A stretch of DNA of 42,941 nucleotides, from NCBI GenBank assembly GCA_019638385.1, contig JAHBTW010000029.1, positions 1 through 42,941 of the forward strand. The letters run 5' to 3'. This stretch comes from Saprospiraceae bacterium. Its GTDB lineage: Bacteria; Bacteroidota; Bacteroidia; Chitinophagales; Saprospiraceae. The notes under the pieces are model-generated. The model searched no databases and was not told where the DNA came from. It saw only the letters and a program-made list of their open reading frames with translations. The translations under genes were made by a program, and so were the position numbers. Positions 1-8,421 of this stretch are shown here, piece after piece (position 1 is the first letter of the stretch; each line of letters starts with the position of its first letter).

Positions 1-42
1 ATAAGGCAATGCGAGCAGCAGGAAGTAATATATATAGCGCAT
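1..42 (-). CDS. 5' end of a secreted protein gene cut by the window edge
   Basis: An ATG at 42-40 on the minus strand opens a frame that runs off the window. The 14 codons read M-R-Y-I-Y-Y-F-L-L-L-A-L-P-Y, a positive residue followed by a hydrophobic stretch, as expected for a Sec signal peptide. An in-frame TAG upstream limits the start to this ATG. It lies downstream of and in the same direction as the T9SS protein gene ending at 140. With so few residues the function cannot be told. Confidence 0.45.
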   Translation of the reverse strand, partial: MRYIYYFLLLALPY

Positions 43-78
43 GATGGGTATATTTGGAAGGCATAGCTACGGGGTTTA

Positions 79-111
79 GTGCCGGGGTAACTTTCAGAGT
101 CACCCCGGCAC
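79..111 (-). other. Stem-loop between two minus-strand genes
   Basis: Bases 79-92 (GTGCCGGGGTAACT) pair with 98-111 (AGTCACCCCGGCAC) in a 14-bp stem with one mismatch and a 5-base loop. It sits just past the stop of the gene ending at 140, so it may protect or end that transcript. There is no T run on either strand, so it is not a classical intrinsic terminator. Confidence 0.45.
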
Positions 112-139
112 CATCCATAAACCTTGCCCGATTAGTAAA

Positions 140-2650
140 TTATTTCACAACAACGAGTTTGCTCGTTTTTAATACGCGGCCTTCCGCGATGAGCCGGCAC
201 AGGTACAGCCCCGGTTGTATGGCGTCTAAAGGGCATCGCACCATGCCCTCGCCGGCCTGCACGGCGTATTCCCACACTACCTGTCCTTGCGCCGACACTA
301 CGCTGATCATGCCTTTTTCCACGCCCTCCGGCAGAAGATAGTGCAGCAGGGTCTCGTCATGTGCCGGGTTGGGTACGGCCCGGATGTACATTTCATTTGT
401 CCCCGCCTCGGCGGCGAGTTCTTCCGGCGCATTCAAGGTCTCTTCCGGTTGCGGCAGCAGACGAAGCGAAGCAGGAGTTGTATCGCATGGAATTATTGGA
501 AACTCCAGTCCCTCTTTGGGCAACAGTATTTCGTGCTGATACCCCGCGTCTTCAAAATGGTTGAGCAGTATCTGCGCCTGAATAGAGGCATAGTAGTAGC
601 CGCTATCGGCTATGGCCTGAAGAGTTGTAAAGTGAGTCGTCACCATGAGCGCATCGCTCGTGTCGCCCTGCAAGGCGCTTATCTGCAGGTTTTTCAGTGT
701 GCTGAAATAGTCGTATTCTACCTGTGTCCGTCCTGAAAGGCTAAAAATATAAGGGATGCTGTCCAATGCCTGTTGGGCGCCGCTCGCATCGCCTTCCTCC
801 AGCCAGGAATCAACGATGGCAAAATACGCGCCCAGCGTGCCCTTATTGGCCAACCAGGTGCGAACTGCCGGCAATTGAATGCTGTCTTCGTCCATGAGGT
901 AATGCCGTATGAGCATATTGGCCGCGTGAATTTGCTCGCTTGTATCTGTACTCGTCTCGTAGATATCCACCATATCCTCGATTTGCTGCGGTTCGAGCCG
1001 GCCGTGACCTTTGGGGTTGGGGAGCCGGGAAACACAACTAATCGAATCGGACGCCATCAAAGGAAGCGTAACCGTAGCCGTTGTATAATGTGTAGGTTTA
1101 CGCAAGGGAGCATCCTGCCAGAAGTAGGTAATGTGTTGCCCCTGATTCCAGAAGTGCTTTGCCGGATGGGCAGCGCCCCCTACGGTTGAAAAAACATTGC
1201 CTGCAGCTTTGTCGGCTGTACCCTGATTTTGAGCTATGCTTGACGGAAAGGCAGGGGCATTGGACTCCGGTACAAAGAAGTCAATGCCGTTGGTGATGTT
1301 GGTATTGCACTCGTATCGTAATCCTATCTCGGCACTGTTCCCACGATTATCTCCGCTTGCCACATTGGCATAATGCAGGCAGGTGAAAGTATTTCTGTAC
1401 ACCTCATTGGGTTCATCCCAGGAGTTATCAATGCTAACCCCCACGGTTTGGGTGTTCGCGGGGATGTCATCGTAGCCTTCAAACTCATTTTCTTCAATTT
1501 TGTATCCCGTGCAGTTTTGCACATTGATGCCGGCGTAATGAATAGGTTCATCGAGGGAGTGATCCAGGAACGGTAGTGATGAACCCACCTCGAAGGTATT
1601 ATTCACCACATAAAAGTTGTTCGATCTTATGGCCACAATGCCCTGCCCGTTTTCCTCAAAATGGGTATTCGTCACCGAAAAGGTCTTGAGGCCAAAGTCC
1701 CATGTGGATATACCTATTGCAAACCCTTTGAAAGAGGAAGGTGCATACTCGGTGCAGGGATACAGCGGATTGGAAAGGCAAATGGCGCTCACCTCAAATC
1801 CTGCCCTCACTGCATGAATCCCCGTTTTTTTATGATCAACATACGTCAACAAGTTCGTGGGGTAGTCGTTGGTGAAGGTGCAGGCCCCGAATCTGATGCC
1901 CCTGACGTCTGCTAAAACAGCCATTAGATTAAACTGATTGTAGTCGGAACCGAAGTCTTCATCCGCTATGAAGGTACAATTCGTGAAGATGCTCAAATCC
2001 CTTTGCGGTGCGCCAGTTGCAAAATGAGTATTTTGGTAGTCTGCAAAATCTACCCCGGTGAGGTTGTTGCGGAAGGTGGCTTTATCGGCTACGATTACTC
2101 CGCCATTGGCACCCGGTACATCTCGGTTACGGTTGACGGCGGCCGTATTGGCGCCCTCAATAACAGATTCGTTAGTGAGCGACAGATATCCTTGAAACCG
2201 TTCTCCATAAACCTTGTACTGGTGTTTGGAATCATCACCCACTACAATGATGCCCTCCCAGCGATGGCCCGTGCAGGTGTTATACAGCCGTCCGCCGTTT
2301 ACATATAACTCACCGTTGGGTTGAATTGTAATTATGGCATCTTTTGGCATCCCTATCTCAGCTGTAATGGTGAGCTTGCCGCCCGACTCTATCAATACAT
2401 GAGCCAGAATAATGTCGTCTTGGTCCCAGGTTACGTCCATCGTATTGGAAATGACAATCGGCGATTCTGTGATGAAACAACGGTCCTCAGTCGTTGCCGG
2501 GGCATGGTCAATCTTTTTCGTCCCAAGGACTGCATTCAGGTACTTTGCAGGGCTGCGATACGTCATCGCATCTTGTTCGGCTGCGTATCCGGTCGGGCAT
2601 TCCGACCATCGCTTAGCGTACATGGTCGTAGTAATGAGTGCGCAAAACAT
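140..2650 (-). CDS. Secreted beta-helix protein with T9SS C-terminal sorting domain; 5' end out of frame through a C tract
   Basis: The 836-residue open frame has an N-terminal half rich in short N/G/T-rich repeats (NxF, NCTF, NNTF spacing) typical of right-handed parallel beta-helix proteins, roughly residues 60-500. A helical or linker region follows. The last 83 residues (about 754-836) begin with AVPNPAHDE, contain a GQVVW core and end in TSKLVVVK: a type A T9SS sorting domain, which sends the protein through the outer membrane. From the ATG at 2650 there is no normal charged signal-peptide N-region. A better start is the ATG at 2718, which would give MTNLQRLFSC, a proline run, QK and then the hydrophobic stretch VSWLTLMFCALITTTMYA. 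That frame joins only if the C tract at 2676-2689 has 15 rather than 14 bases. So the copy seen here is either phase OFF or carries a homopolymer sequencing error. The ligand or enzyme activity is unknown. Confidence 0.8.
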   Translation of the reverse strand: MFCALITTTMYAKRWSECPTGYAAEQDAMTYRSPAKYLNAVLGTKKIDHAPATTEDRCFITESPIVISNTMDVTWDQDDIILAHVLIESGGKLTITAEIGMPKDAIITIQPNGELYVNGGRLYNTCTGHRWEGIIVVGDDSKHQYKVYGERFQGYLSLTNESVIEGANTAAVNRNRDVPGANGGVIVADKATFRNNLTGVDFADYQNTHFATGAPQRDLSIFTNCTFIADEDFGSDYNQFNLMAVLADVRGIRFGACTFTNDYPTNLLTYVDHKKTGIHAVRAGFEVSAICLSNPLYPCTEYAPSSFKGFAIGISTWDFGLKTFSVTNTHFEENGQGIVAIRSNNFYVVNNTFEVGSSLPFLDHSLDEPIHYAGINVQNCTGYKIEENEFEGYDDIPANTQTVGVSIDNSWDEPNEVYRNTFTCLHYANVASGDNRGNSAEIGLRYECNTNITNGIDFFVPESNAPAFPSSIAQNQGTADKAAGNVFSTVGGAAHPAKHFWNQGQHITYFWQDAPLRKPTHYTTATVTLPLMASDSISCVSRLPNPKGHGRLEPQQIEDMVDIYETSTDTSEQIHAANMLIRHYLMDEDSIQLPAVRTWLANKGTLGAYFAIVDSWLEEGDASGAQQALDSIPYIFSLSGRTQVEYDYFSTLKNLQISALQGDTSDALMVTTHFTTLQAIADSGYYYASIQAQILLNHFEDAGYQHEILLPKEGLEFPIIPCDTTPASLRLLPQPEETLNAPEELAAEAGTNEMYIRAVPNPAHDETLLHYLLPEGVEKGMISVVSAQGQVVWEYAVQAGEGMVRCPLDAIQPGLYLCRLIAEGRVLKTSKLVVVK

Positions 2651-2675
2651 CAGCGTGAGCCAACTTACCTTTTGC

Positions 2676-2689
2676 GGGGGGGGGGGGGG
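2676..2689 (-). repeat. Homopolymeric C14 tract in the signal-peptide region
   Basis: Fourteen G on the plus strand (C on the coding strand) lie 26 bases upstream of the ATG at 2650 and 26 bases downstream of the ATG at 2718. With 14 C the frame from 2718 stops at a TAA just after the tract; with 15 C it reads through into the 836-residue frame. Long G/C tracts inside coding sequence are classic slipped-strand phase-variation sites. Confidence 0.75.
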
Positions 2690-2733
2690 CAGGAAAATAA
2701 TCTTTGTAAATTAGTCATAACAAAAAAGATTGT

Positions 2734-2749
2734 GCTTCCTTTCGGAAGC
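2734..2749 (-). promoter_or_regulatory. GAAA-tetraloop hairpin in the leader of the phase-tract gene
   Basis: On the minus strand GCTTCC-GAAA-GGAAGC forms a perfect 6-bp stem closed by a GAAA tetraloop, about 16 bases upstream of the ATG at 2718. The 3' arm contains a GGAAG purine stretch that could act as a ribosome binding site, so the hairpin might mask it. This role is inference. Confidence 0.35.
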
Positions 2750-3292
2750 GGGTTAAGGAATTGCTTTTGTTATACAGTGTTTGCTGAGGCACGGTAGCTT
2801 TTGCGCGGGTTCTGTTCCTCTGTGCCGTTTTATTTTATGTCAGGAGTGAGGCTGATAAAATGTTTGCAGGGCAAATGTGCAACAAAAAAGAGGGGTTTCC
2901 AACTTTATCATGTTAAAAAATGGTGTCTTTTTGGGTTTTGTCGCAATAATGCCAAAGTCGGGTGCGGCACGATGCAGGAGAGGGAGGGCGGTCGGGCGAT
3001 ATCCTGATTTAGCCGGGCGTTTTTGTACACGGGTTCGACAGATGCTGTGCTGCGCAGGGCAATAGCATAAAAATAACGAGCATAGTTGTCCGATAACTAA
3101 ACGGTTGAAATTATTGCCCACAGATGAACGGATTCTCACAGATTCGGTCCCTGAAAAAATCATTAAAATCTGTTCATCTGTGGACAAACAAAATCCGATA
3201 GCCGCAGTGTACCCCATCCAGAGCAATCTCAGATTTATATGCGATTGCCCTGCGGTCAGGTGCCGCCTTGTTTAGCGCGGGGCGTTTTTTCC
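2750..3292. other. Long intergenic region between divergent genes
   Basis: About 540 bp with no convincing gene. The short open frames lack codon bias or recognisable motifs. It should hold the promoters of both divergent T9SS genes, and it contains the inverted repeat at 3118-3183. Confidence 0.6.
3118..3183. repeat. Intergenic inverted repeat with CACAGAT-type arms
   Basis: CCACAGATGAAC at 3118-3129 is perfectly inverted as GTTCATCTGTGG at 3172-3183. Inside are CACAGATTC at 3138-3146 and a related AATCTG at 3167-3172. This looks like a dispersed palindromic intergenic repeat rather than a terminator, as it has no T run. Its copy number elsewhere cannot be seen here. Confidence 0.6.
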
Positions 3293-3300
3293 TACCTTTG
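3293..3300 (+). promoter_or_regulatory. Bacteroidota -7 box (TACCTTTG)
   Basis: TACCTTTG matches the TAnnTTTG consensus exactly and lies 25 bases before the ATG at 3326. A TTG at 3268-3270 could serve as the -33 element, with slightly long spacing. Confidence 0.55.
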
Positions 3301-3325
3301 CCCTCCGTATCATCATTCAATTCTA

Positions 3326-6300
3326 ATGAAATCACTAGCTATCTTTCTCCTCTGCGCGTTGACGGCCCTTGCCGCATCGGCGCAAAAAACGCTGAACTTT
3401 ATTCCCGAAACCGATGCCGGCACGCCGCCCTGGGCGCTGCTGATGTACGCGCCCGATCCCGATGTGGCAGCGGTGGACGCTGCATACCGGGCCTATTACG
3501 CGGAGCACGATTTTATAAAAACCGTCCACACGCAGTACTACAAAAAATGGCGGCGCAGCATAGAGCCGTTTGTGCAACCCGACGGCCGGGTACAAGTGCC
3601 CGACCTCGCCGCAAAAACGGCACAGGAAACCGAATGGCTCCAACGCTGGAACGCGGCGCCCAAAAACCTCCTCCAGGAATGGGTACACATCGGTCCGGTG
3701 GAAACCTTCAGCACCGCGCCCGATCAGGTGAAAGTGTCCTGGCAGGCCAATGTGTATTGTATAGACCAATCGCTCTCGCAACCTAATGTACTGTACTGCG
3801 GCACGGAAGCCGGCGGCATTTATAAAACTATGGACAAAGGACTGAACTGGTCGCACGCCTCCGTCAATACACTGATGCGCGCCGTGCGAGCTGTGCGCAT
3901 CCACCCTTCCGACCCGAACACCGTGTATGCCGGCGACGATACCCGCCTGTACAAAACCACCGACGGCGGCCAAAGCTGGACGACGATCTGGACGAGCAGC
4001 GGCCTGAGGGCCAATACCATTGTGGTGAATCCCACCGATCCGGCCATTGTGCTGGCGGCAGGCGAAGGCGGCCTCTTTCGCAGCACCGATGCGGGCGCCA
4101 ACTGGACGCAACTGTACAACACCGCCTGCTGGGACCTCGCCGTACACCCTACCCAATCGAATGTGATTTATTTGCTCAAAACCAACCCCGTGGCGCGGCG
4201 CAGCGAGTTTTTTAAATCCGACAATTTCGGCGCAACCTTCTCCATTCGCGAAAGCGGCTGGTACAGCTCCAACGACGATGCCCGCCGCGACGACGGCGCC
4301 CGCATGACCGTGACGCCTGCTGATCCCAACGTGGTGTATGCCGTGCTCGTCGGCAATTCCAAGCCCGGCGACAACGGGTTCATCGGCGTGTTCCGCAGCA
4401 GCGATGCCGGCGAAAGCTGGACCCTGCCCAACCCGCCCGTCGGCGGCCCCTGGACTGCTGCGCATCCCAACCTGATGACCCTCAACAACACGAATACACT
4501 GTACCAGGGCTTTTACAACCTCGGCATAGCGGCATCACATACCAATCCAGATCAGGTGCTCATCGGCGGCCTTAATTTGTGGAAAACTGAAAACGGCGCG
4601 CAGAGCTTCACCGCCCTCGGCGGCTATCAGGGCAGCGTGGGCTGGATACATCCCGACCAACAGGACATCAAAATTTTCGGTAACGATATGTGGGTGGCCA
4701 ATGACGGCGGCATCAACTATTCCACCAACCTGTTCACGACCCACGAATCACGCAAAAACGGCATCACGGCCTCTGATTTCTGGGGCTTCGGCAGCGGTTG
4801 GAACGAAGACCTGCTCGTGGGCGGCCGCTACCACAACGGCAATTCCGCCACGCGCAACACCTTCCCGGCAGGGCAGTTTTTGCGATTGGGCGGCGGCGAA
4901 GCGCCTACCGGATACGTCAATCCGGGCATTGCCGGCAAGGCTTATTTTTCGGACATCAGCACCAAAATTATTCCCACCAGTATTGAAGCGCAGGTGCTCA
5001 ATCTGCCGTCGCTGAGCGACTATCCCGGCGAATCGTACTTTGCCGCGCACTCCAGTGAACTCGAATTTCACCCGCTCTGCTACCGGCACATTTACATCGG
5101 AAAAGACAACCAACTGTGGCGTTCCGAAAACGAGGGCGCGAGTTTTGAATTGGTAAAAACCTTCGACGGCAGCACGGGGCCGGTGATGCACTTTGAGATT
5201 TCGCGCAGCAATCCCGACGTGATGTATGTGTATCAACGCACCACTTTTTACGGGGCCGTGCTGTGGCGCAGTGCCGACGGCGGCGCTACCTGGCAGGCGA
5301 GAAACTTCCCGGCGGCGAGTTCTCAACGGGCAGGTACCATGAACCTCAGCGCTACCGATGAAAATACGCTGTGGGTAGCCTTCGGGCACCAAAACAACGA
5401 CGGCGCTAAAATTTTCAAAACCACCGACGGTGGCCTGAGTTGGCAAAATCTGACCACGACTACCCTCAACGGACAGACCGTACATTATGTGTTTCATCAG
5501 GCCGGTACCGACGGCGGCGTGTATGCCGGTACCAATTTTTCGGTGTTCTACCGCGACGACAGTATGAGCGATTGGGAACTGTACCACACCGGGCTGCCCG
5601 CTGCAACGAACTGCAACATCATGCGCCCGTTTTACAAAGAAAACAAGCTGCGCATGGCCACTTACAGCCACGGTATCTGGGAGGTGGATTTCAAAACGCC
5701 TTCTGCGCCCATTGCCCAGCCGATGGCCGATAAGCGAGTCGCCTACTGCGCCCGCGATACCTTTTATTTTGAAGATTACTCCATCCTCCGCCACGACGGC
5801 GCGACTTGGCAATGGTCCTTCCCCGGCGCGGCGTATGTGAGCGACCCGGCGGCCCGCAATCCCAAAGTGGTGTTCGGCGCCACAGGCGTATTCGATGTGT
5901 CGCTTACCGTCACCGACGGCGCAGGGCAGAGCAATACCAAAACCGTGGAAGGCATGGTGAGCATCCCCGTGGATGGCTGCTCGCCCGATACCGTGCCCGG
6001 CTATGCGCTCAAACTCAACGGCGGCAGCAGCGATTTCGCCTCCGCGCCCGCACTGAACGCCAACACCAATACCTTCACCGTTTCGGCCTGGATAAAGCGC
6101 GAAGGCGCGCAGGCTGCCAATGCGGGCATCGTTTTTTGCCGGGGCGGCAATACGACGGCAGGATTGAATTTCGGCAACAACAACGAACTGCGCTACCACT
6201 GGAACGACGGCTTTTGGTCGTGGAATTCGGGCCTCACGGTTCCCGAAGGCGAATGGGCGCATGTGGCGCTCGTGGTGCGCCCCGACCGGGCGGTGATCTA

Positions 6301-7336
6301 CCTCAACGGCCGACCGGCAGTGAATACCGGCAACCACGCCGTGCAGGATTTTGCGGCGCCGCTGTACTTCGGGGCTGATCCGACGGGCGGAACGCGCCGC
6401 TTCACAGGGTTAATGGAAGAAGTGTGCGTGTGGAATCGCGAGTTATCACAGGACGAAATCCGACAACTGCGCCATCTTACCAAAACACCGCAGGACGACC
6501 CCGCGCTGCTGGCGTATTATCAGTTTAATGAAGATATCGGCGATGCGCTCGACCGCTCCGGTTTGCGCCATGCTTTTTTGAGCGGCTCGGCTTCCCGGTT
6601 CACATCTACCTGCCCGGTGGGCATCGGCACCTCGGCGCGGGCACAGGTCACGGGGGCGGGCAGTTATGAATTCATCGGCACAGATCTCGCGATGGCATTT
6701 CCCGCCGGCGGCACATATCCCGGCGGAGAAGTGTATGTGAGCCGCATCAACTTAGCGCCCGACGCTCTGCCAAGCGACGAAACGCATTCCCGCTCGTATT
6801 GGGTGGTGAATAACTACGGTGTGAATACGGCTTTCACGCCCCTGCTCTCAGCGGAATTTGACTTCATCGGCCCGCTGAGCGAAGCGGAAGAAGCTGCACC
6901 GGAGCGCTTCCGTTTATATACCCGATTGGAAAATGCCGACGGCGATGCCTGGCAATTGAATGCCACGGCAACCGCTGCTACGGCAGGCGCCGACGGGGCG
7001 GTCGTGTTCGGGGCCGGGGAGGAAATTGCCCGGCTGGGGCAGTTCATCATTGCGGGCGACGGTATGCCGGTGAGCAGCGTGCCCCGCGAAGCAGCGCCCT
7101 ATACGTTTGCCGTATATCCCAATCCCGCTGTAGCGGGACAGGTCGTCGCCGTTGCCACGGAATTGCCGGAGGCATATCATTTCACCTTGTTCGATGCCGC
7201 CGGACGAAGGGTATTGCAAACAACCGCCAGCGGTAACACCCAATTTGCACTGCCGCCGACCACACCGGGGCTGTACACCTGGCGCATCCGGACGGCGACG
7301 AGGTTACTATATGGGAAGTTGGTGTTAGCGCCGTAG
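3326..7336 (+). CDS. Secreted BNR/sortilin-like beta-propeller protein with PKD, LamG and T9SS sorting domains
   Basis: I place the start at 3326 because it gives the signal peptide MKSLAIFLLCALTALAASAQ; the open frame extends further upstream but without signal character. The protein has 1336 residues. The first ~800 carry many S/T-x-D-G/A-G-x-x-W (Asp-box/BNR) repeats such as KTTDGGQSW and RSTDAGANW, which build one or two VPS10/sialidase-like beta-propellers. A PKD domain follows (about residues 825-879: WQWSFPG ... VTDGAGQSN), then a LamG/concanavalin-like domain (about 892-1052: FTVSAWIKR ... EGEWAHVALV). A T9SS type A sorting domain closes the protein (about 1259-1336, starting FAVYPNPA and ending LYGKLVLAP). 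It is probably an exported surface or extracellular protein that binds or cleaves polymers. Asp-boxes alone do not prove sialidase activity and I see no complete catalytic set. Confidence 0.85.
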   Translation: MKSLAIFLLCALTALAASAQKTLNFIPETDAGTPPWALLMYAPDPDVAAVDAAYRAYYAEHDFIKTVHTQYYKKWRRSIEPFVQPDGRVQVPDLAAKTAQETEWLQRWNAAPKNLLQEWVHIGPVETFSTAPDQVKVSWQANVYCIDQSLSQPNVLYCGTEAGGIYKTMDKGLNWSHASVNTLMRAVRAVRIHPSDPNTVYAGDDTRLYKTTDGGQSWTTIWTSSGLRANTIVVNPTDPAIVLAAGEGGLFRSTDAGANWTQLYNTACWDLAVHPTQSNVIYLLKTNPVARRSEFFKSDNFGATFSIRESGWYSSNDDARRDDGARMTVTPADPNVVYAVLVGNSKPGDNGFIGVFRSSDAGESWTLPNPPVGGPWTAAHPNLMTLNNTNTLYQGFYNLGIAASHTNPDQVLIGGLNLWKTENGAQSFTALGGYQGSVGWIHPDQQDIKIFGNDMWVANDGGINYSTNLFTTHESRKNGITASDFWGFGSGWNEDLLVGGRYHNGNSATRNTFPAGQFLRLGGGEAPTGYVNPGIAGKAYFSDISTKIIPTSIEAQVLNLPSLSDYPGESYFAAHSSELEFHPLCYRHIYIGKDNQLWRSENEGASFELVKTFDGSTGPVMHFEISRSNPDVMYVYQRTTFYGAVLWRSADGGATWQARNFPAASSQRAGTMNLSATDENTLWVAFGHQNNDGAKIFKTTDGGLSWQNLTTTTLNGQTVHYVFHQAGTDGGVYAGTNFSVFYRDDSMSDWELYHTGLPAATNCNIMRPFYKENKLRMATYSHGIWEVDFKTPSAPIAQPMADKRVAYCARDTFYFEDYSILRHDGATWQWSFPGAAYVSDPAARNPKVVFGATGVFDVSLTVTDGAGQSNTKTVEGMVSIPVDGCSPDTVPGYALKLNGGSSDFASAPALNANTNTFTVSAWIKREGAQAANAGIVFCRGGNTTAGLNFGNNNELRYHWNDGFWSWNSGLTVPEGEWAHVALVVRPDRAVIYLNGRPAVNTGNHAVQDFAAPLYFGADPTGGTRRFTGLMEEVCVWNRELSQDEIRQLRHLTKTPQDDPALLAYYQFNEDIGDALDRSGLRHAFLSGSASRFTSTCPVGIGTSARAQVTGAGSYEFIGTDLAMAFPAGGTYPGGEVYVSRINLAPDALPSDETHSRSYWVVNNYGVNTAFTPLLSAEFDFIGPLSEAEEAAPERFRLYTRLENADGDAWQLNATATAATAGADGAVVFGAGEEIARLGQFIIAGDGMPVSSVPREAAPYTFAVYPNPAVAGQVVAVATELPEAYHFTLFDAAGRRVLQTTASGNTQFALPPTTPGLYTWRIRTATRLLYGKLVLAP

Positions 7337-7350
7337 ATAGTTGCTACCGC

Positions 7351-7381
7351 TTGTATTTTTGAATAATGTTCATTATTTTTG
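7351..7381 (+). promoter_or_regulatory. Probable abiE promoter (-33 TTG, -7 TATTTTTG)
   Basis: TTG at 7351-7353 and TATTTTTG at 7374-7381 (a TAnnTTTG match) are 20 bases apart, the spacing usual for Bacteroidota sigma factor promoters. A second TATTTTTG at 7354-7361 is also possible. The -7 box overlaps the left arm of the palindrome, so a bound repressor would block RNA polymerase. Confidence 0.5.
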
Positions 7382-7421
7382 CATGTTCATTTTTTTATGA
7401 ACACGCGAAAATAATGAACAT
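7366..7421. promoter_or_regulatory. Nested palindromic operator of the abiE operon
   Basis: Outer arms ATGTTCATTATTTT (7366-7379) and AAAATAATGAACAT (7408-7421) are a perfect 14-bp inverted repeat. Inside it TGTTCAT (7384-7390) and ATGAACA (7397-7403) form a second inverted repeat. There are thus four TGTTCAT half-sites in 56 bp, overlapping the -7 box and the start codon. AbiEi antitoxins are known to autorepress by binding inverted repeats in their own promoter; that this is the AbiEi site is inference. Confidence 0.7.
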
Positions 7422-8421
7422 GCAAATAGATGTTGTACAGGTTGCTTTAGAAAAACTATCTCACCTGACCGGGTTGAACTGGAAATGGGAAACCCGAACT
7501 GATGCCGCTGCCGACACTTTGACAATAACAGACAGCCAATCGGGAAAAGAATGGCTGATGACCCCAACCGCCTTAGAACGGGTAGGCGGACTTCAATGGA
7601 ACGCGCTGCAAAAACGATTGCGAAAAGCAAAAAATCAAATCTTGATTGCCGCAAAAATTAGCCCTGCCATGCGGGAAAAGTTGCGCACTTCAGATTTTAA
7701 TTATTTGGATAGCGGAGGAAATACTTTTGTAAAACAGCGGGATTTGTATTTGCTGATCGAAAGCAAAGACGAGTATCCCGATCTGCCGAAAGAGAAACGG
7801 AAACTGTTTACAAAAACAGGATTGCTTCTTGTATTTCACTTATTGGCAGCGCCTTCGGCACTGGGAAAGACGTACCGCGAGTGGGCTGAGGCGCTCGATA
7901 TTTCTCTTGGCAGCGTGACCAATACCATGAGTTTGTTGAAAGAACAGGGTTATCTGCTAAAAAAAGGGGATAATCAGTGGCGATTGCACAACCGGGAGCA
8001 ATTGCTTGAACAGTGGGTACAGGCATATCGGGAAGGACCGTGGGAACAGGCCGTTTGGGGCAGGTATCGTTTTGCGGATAAGGAAATTCAACATAACTGG
8101 CAACAGGTTGCATTGCCGGCGGGCACTTGCTGGAGCGGAGAACCGGCCGCATATATGCTGAATGTCTATTTACGCCCGGCAAAATGGATACTTTATACAA
8201 GCGGTGATGTGCCTGCCTTAATGAAGGCGCTTCGCATCTTGCCCGATAAAAATGGTGAGGTGTGGGTGCTTCGTAAGTTTTGGAACGAAACAATTATACC
8301 CTCCACAGAAGCAATTGCTCCGGCATTGTTAGTATTTGCAGACCTTGCCGATGACAATGATGCGAGAACTATGGAAACCGCTAAACTATTCTACGATGAG
8401 TTCCTTGCAAATCAACTTTGA
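7414..8421 (+). CDS. abiEi: AbiEi-family antitoxin/transcriptional repressor (type IV toxin-antitoxin)
   Basis: Predicted start at 7414 (MNMQIDVVQVALEK), 335 residues; 7420 is the alternative. A frame from 7366 is open but would begin inside the operator. The protein has a winged-helix segment (about residues 140-185: YREWAEALDISLGSVTNTMSLLKEQGYL) and the C-terminal region of the AbiEi family (WILYT ... VWVLRKFW). Known family role: it neutralises the AbiEii nucleotidyltransferase and represses the operon. The next gene starts inside it, overlapping by 26 bases, so translation is probably coupled. The family gives abortive phage defence or plasmid stabilisation. Confidence 0.8.
   Translation: MNMQIDVVQVALEKLSHLTGLNWKWETRTDAAADTLTITDSQSGKEWLMTPTALERVGGLQWNALQKRLRKAKNQILIAAKISPAMREKLRTSDFNYLDSGGNTFVKQRDLYLLIESKDEYPDLPKEKRKLFTKTGLLLVFHLLAAPSALGKTYREWAEALDISLGSVTNTMSLLKEQGYLLKKGDNQWRLHNREQLLEQWVQAYREGPWEQAVWGRYRFADKEIQHNWQQVALPAGTCWSGEPAAYMLNVYLRPAKWILYTSGDVPALMKALRILPDKNGEVWVLRKFWNETIIPSTEAIAPALLVFADLADDNDARTMETAKLFYDEFLANQL

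Noticed and set aside
3335..4465. Long minus-strand open frame opposite the BNR protein, and similar ones opposite 4748-6337 and 13601-15505
   Set aside because: Shadow frames of GC-rich coding DNA. The other strand carries clear domains, a signal peptide and motifs, and these frames have none.
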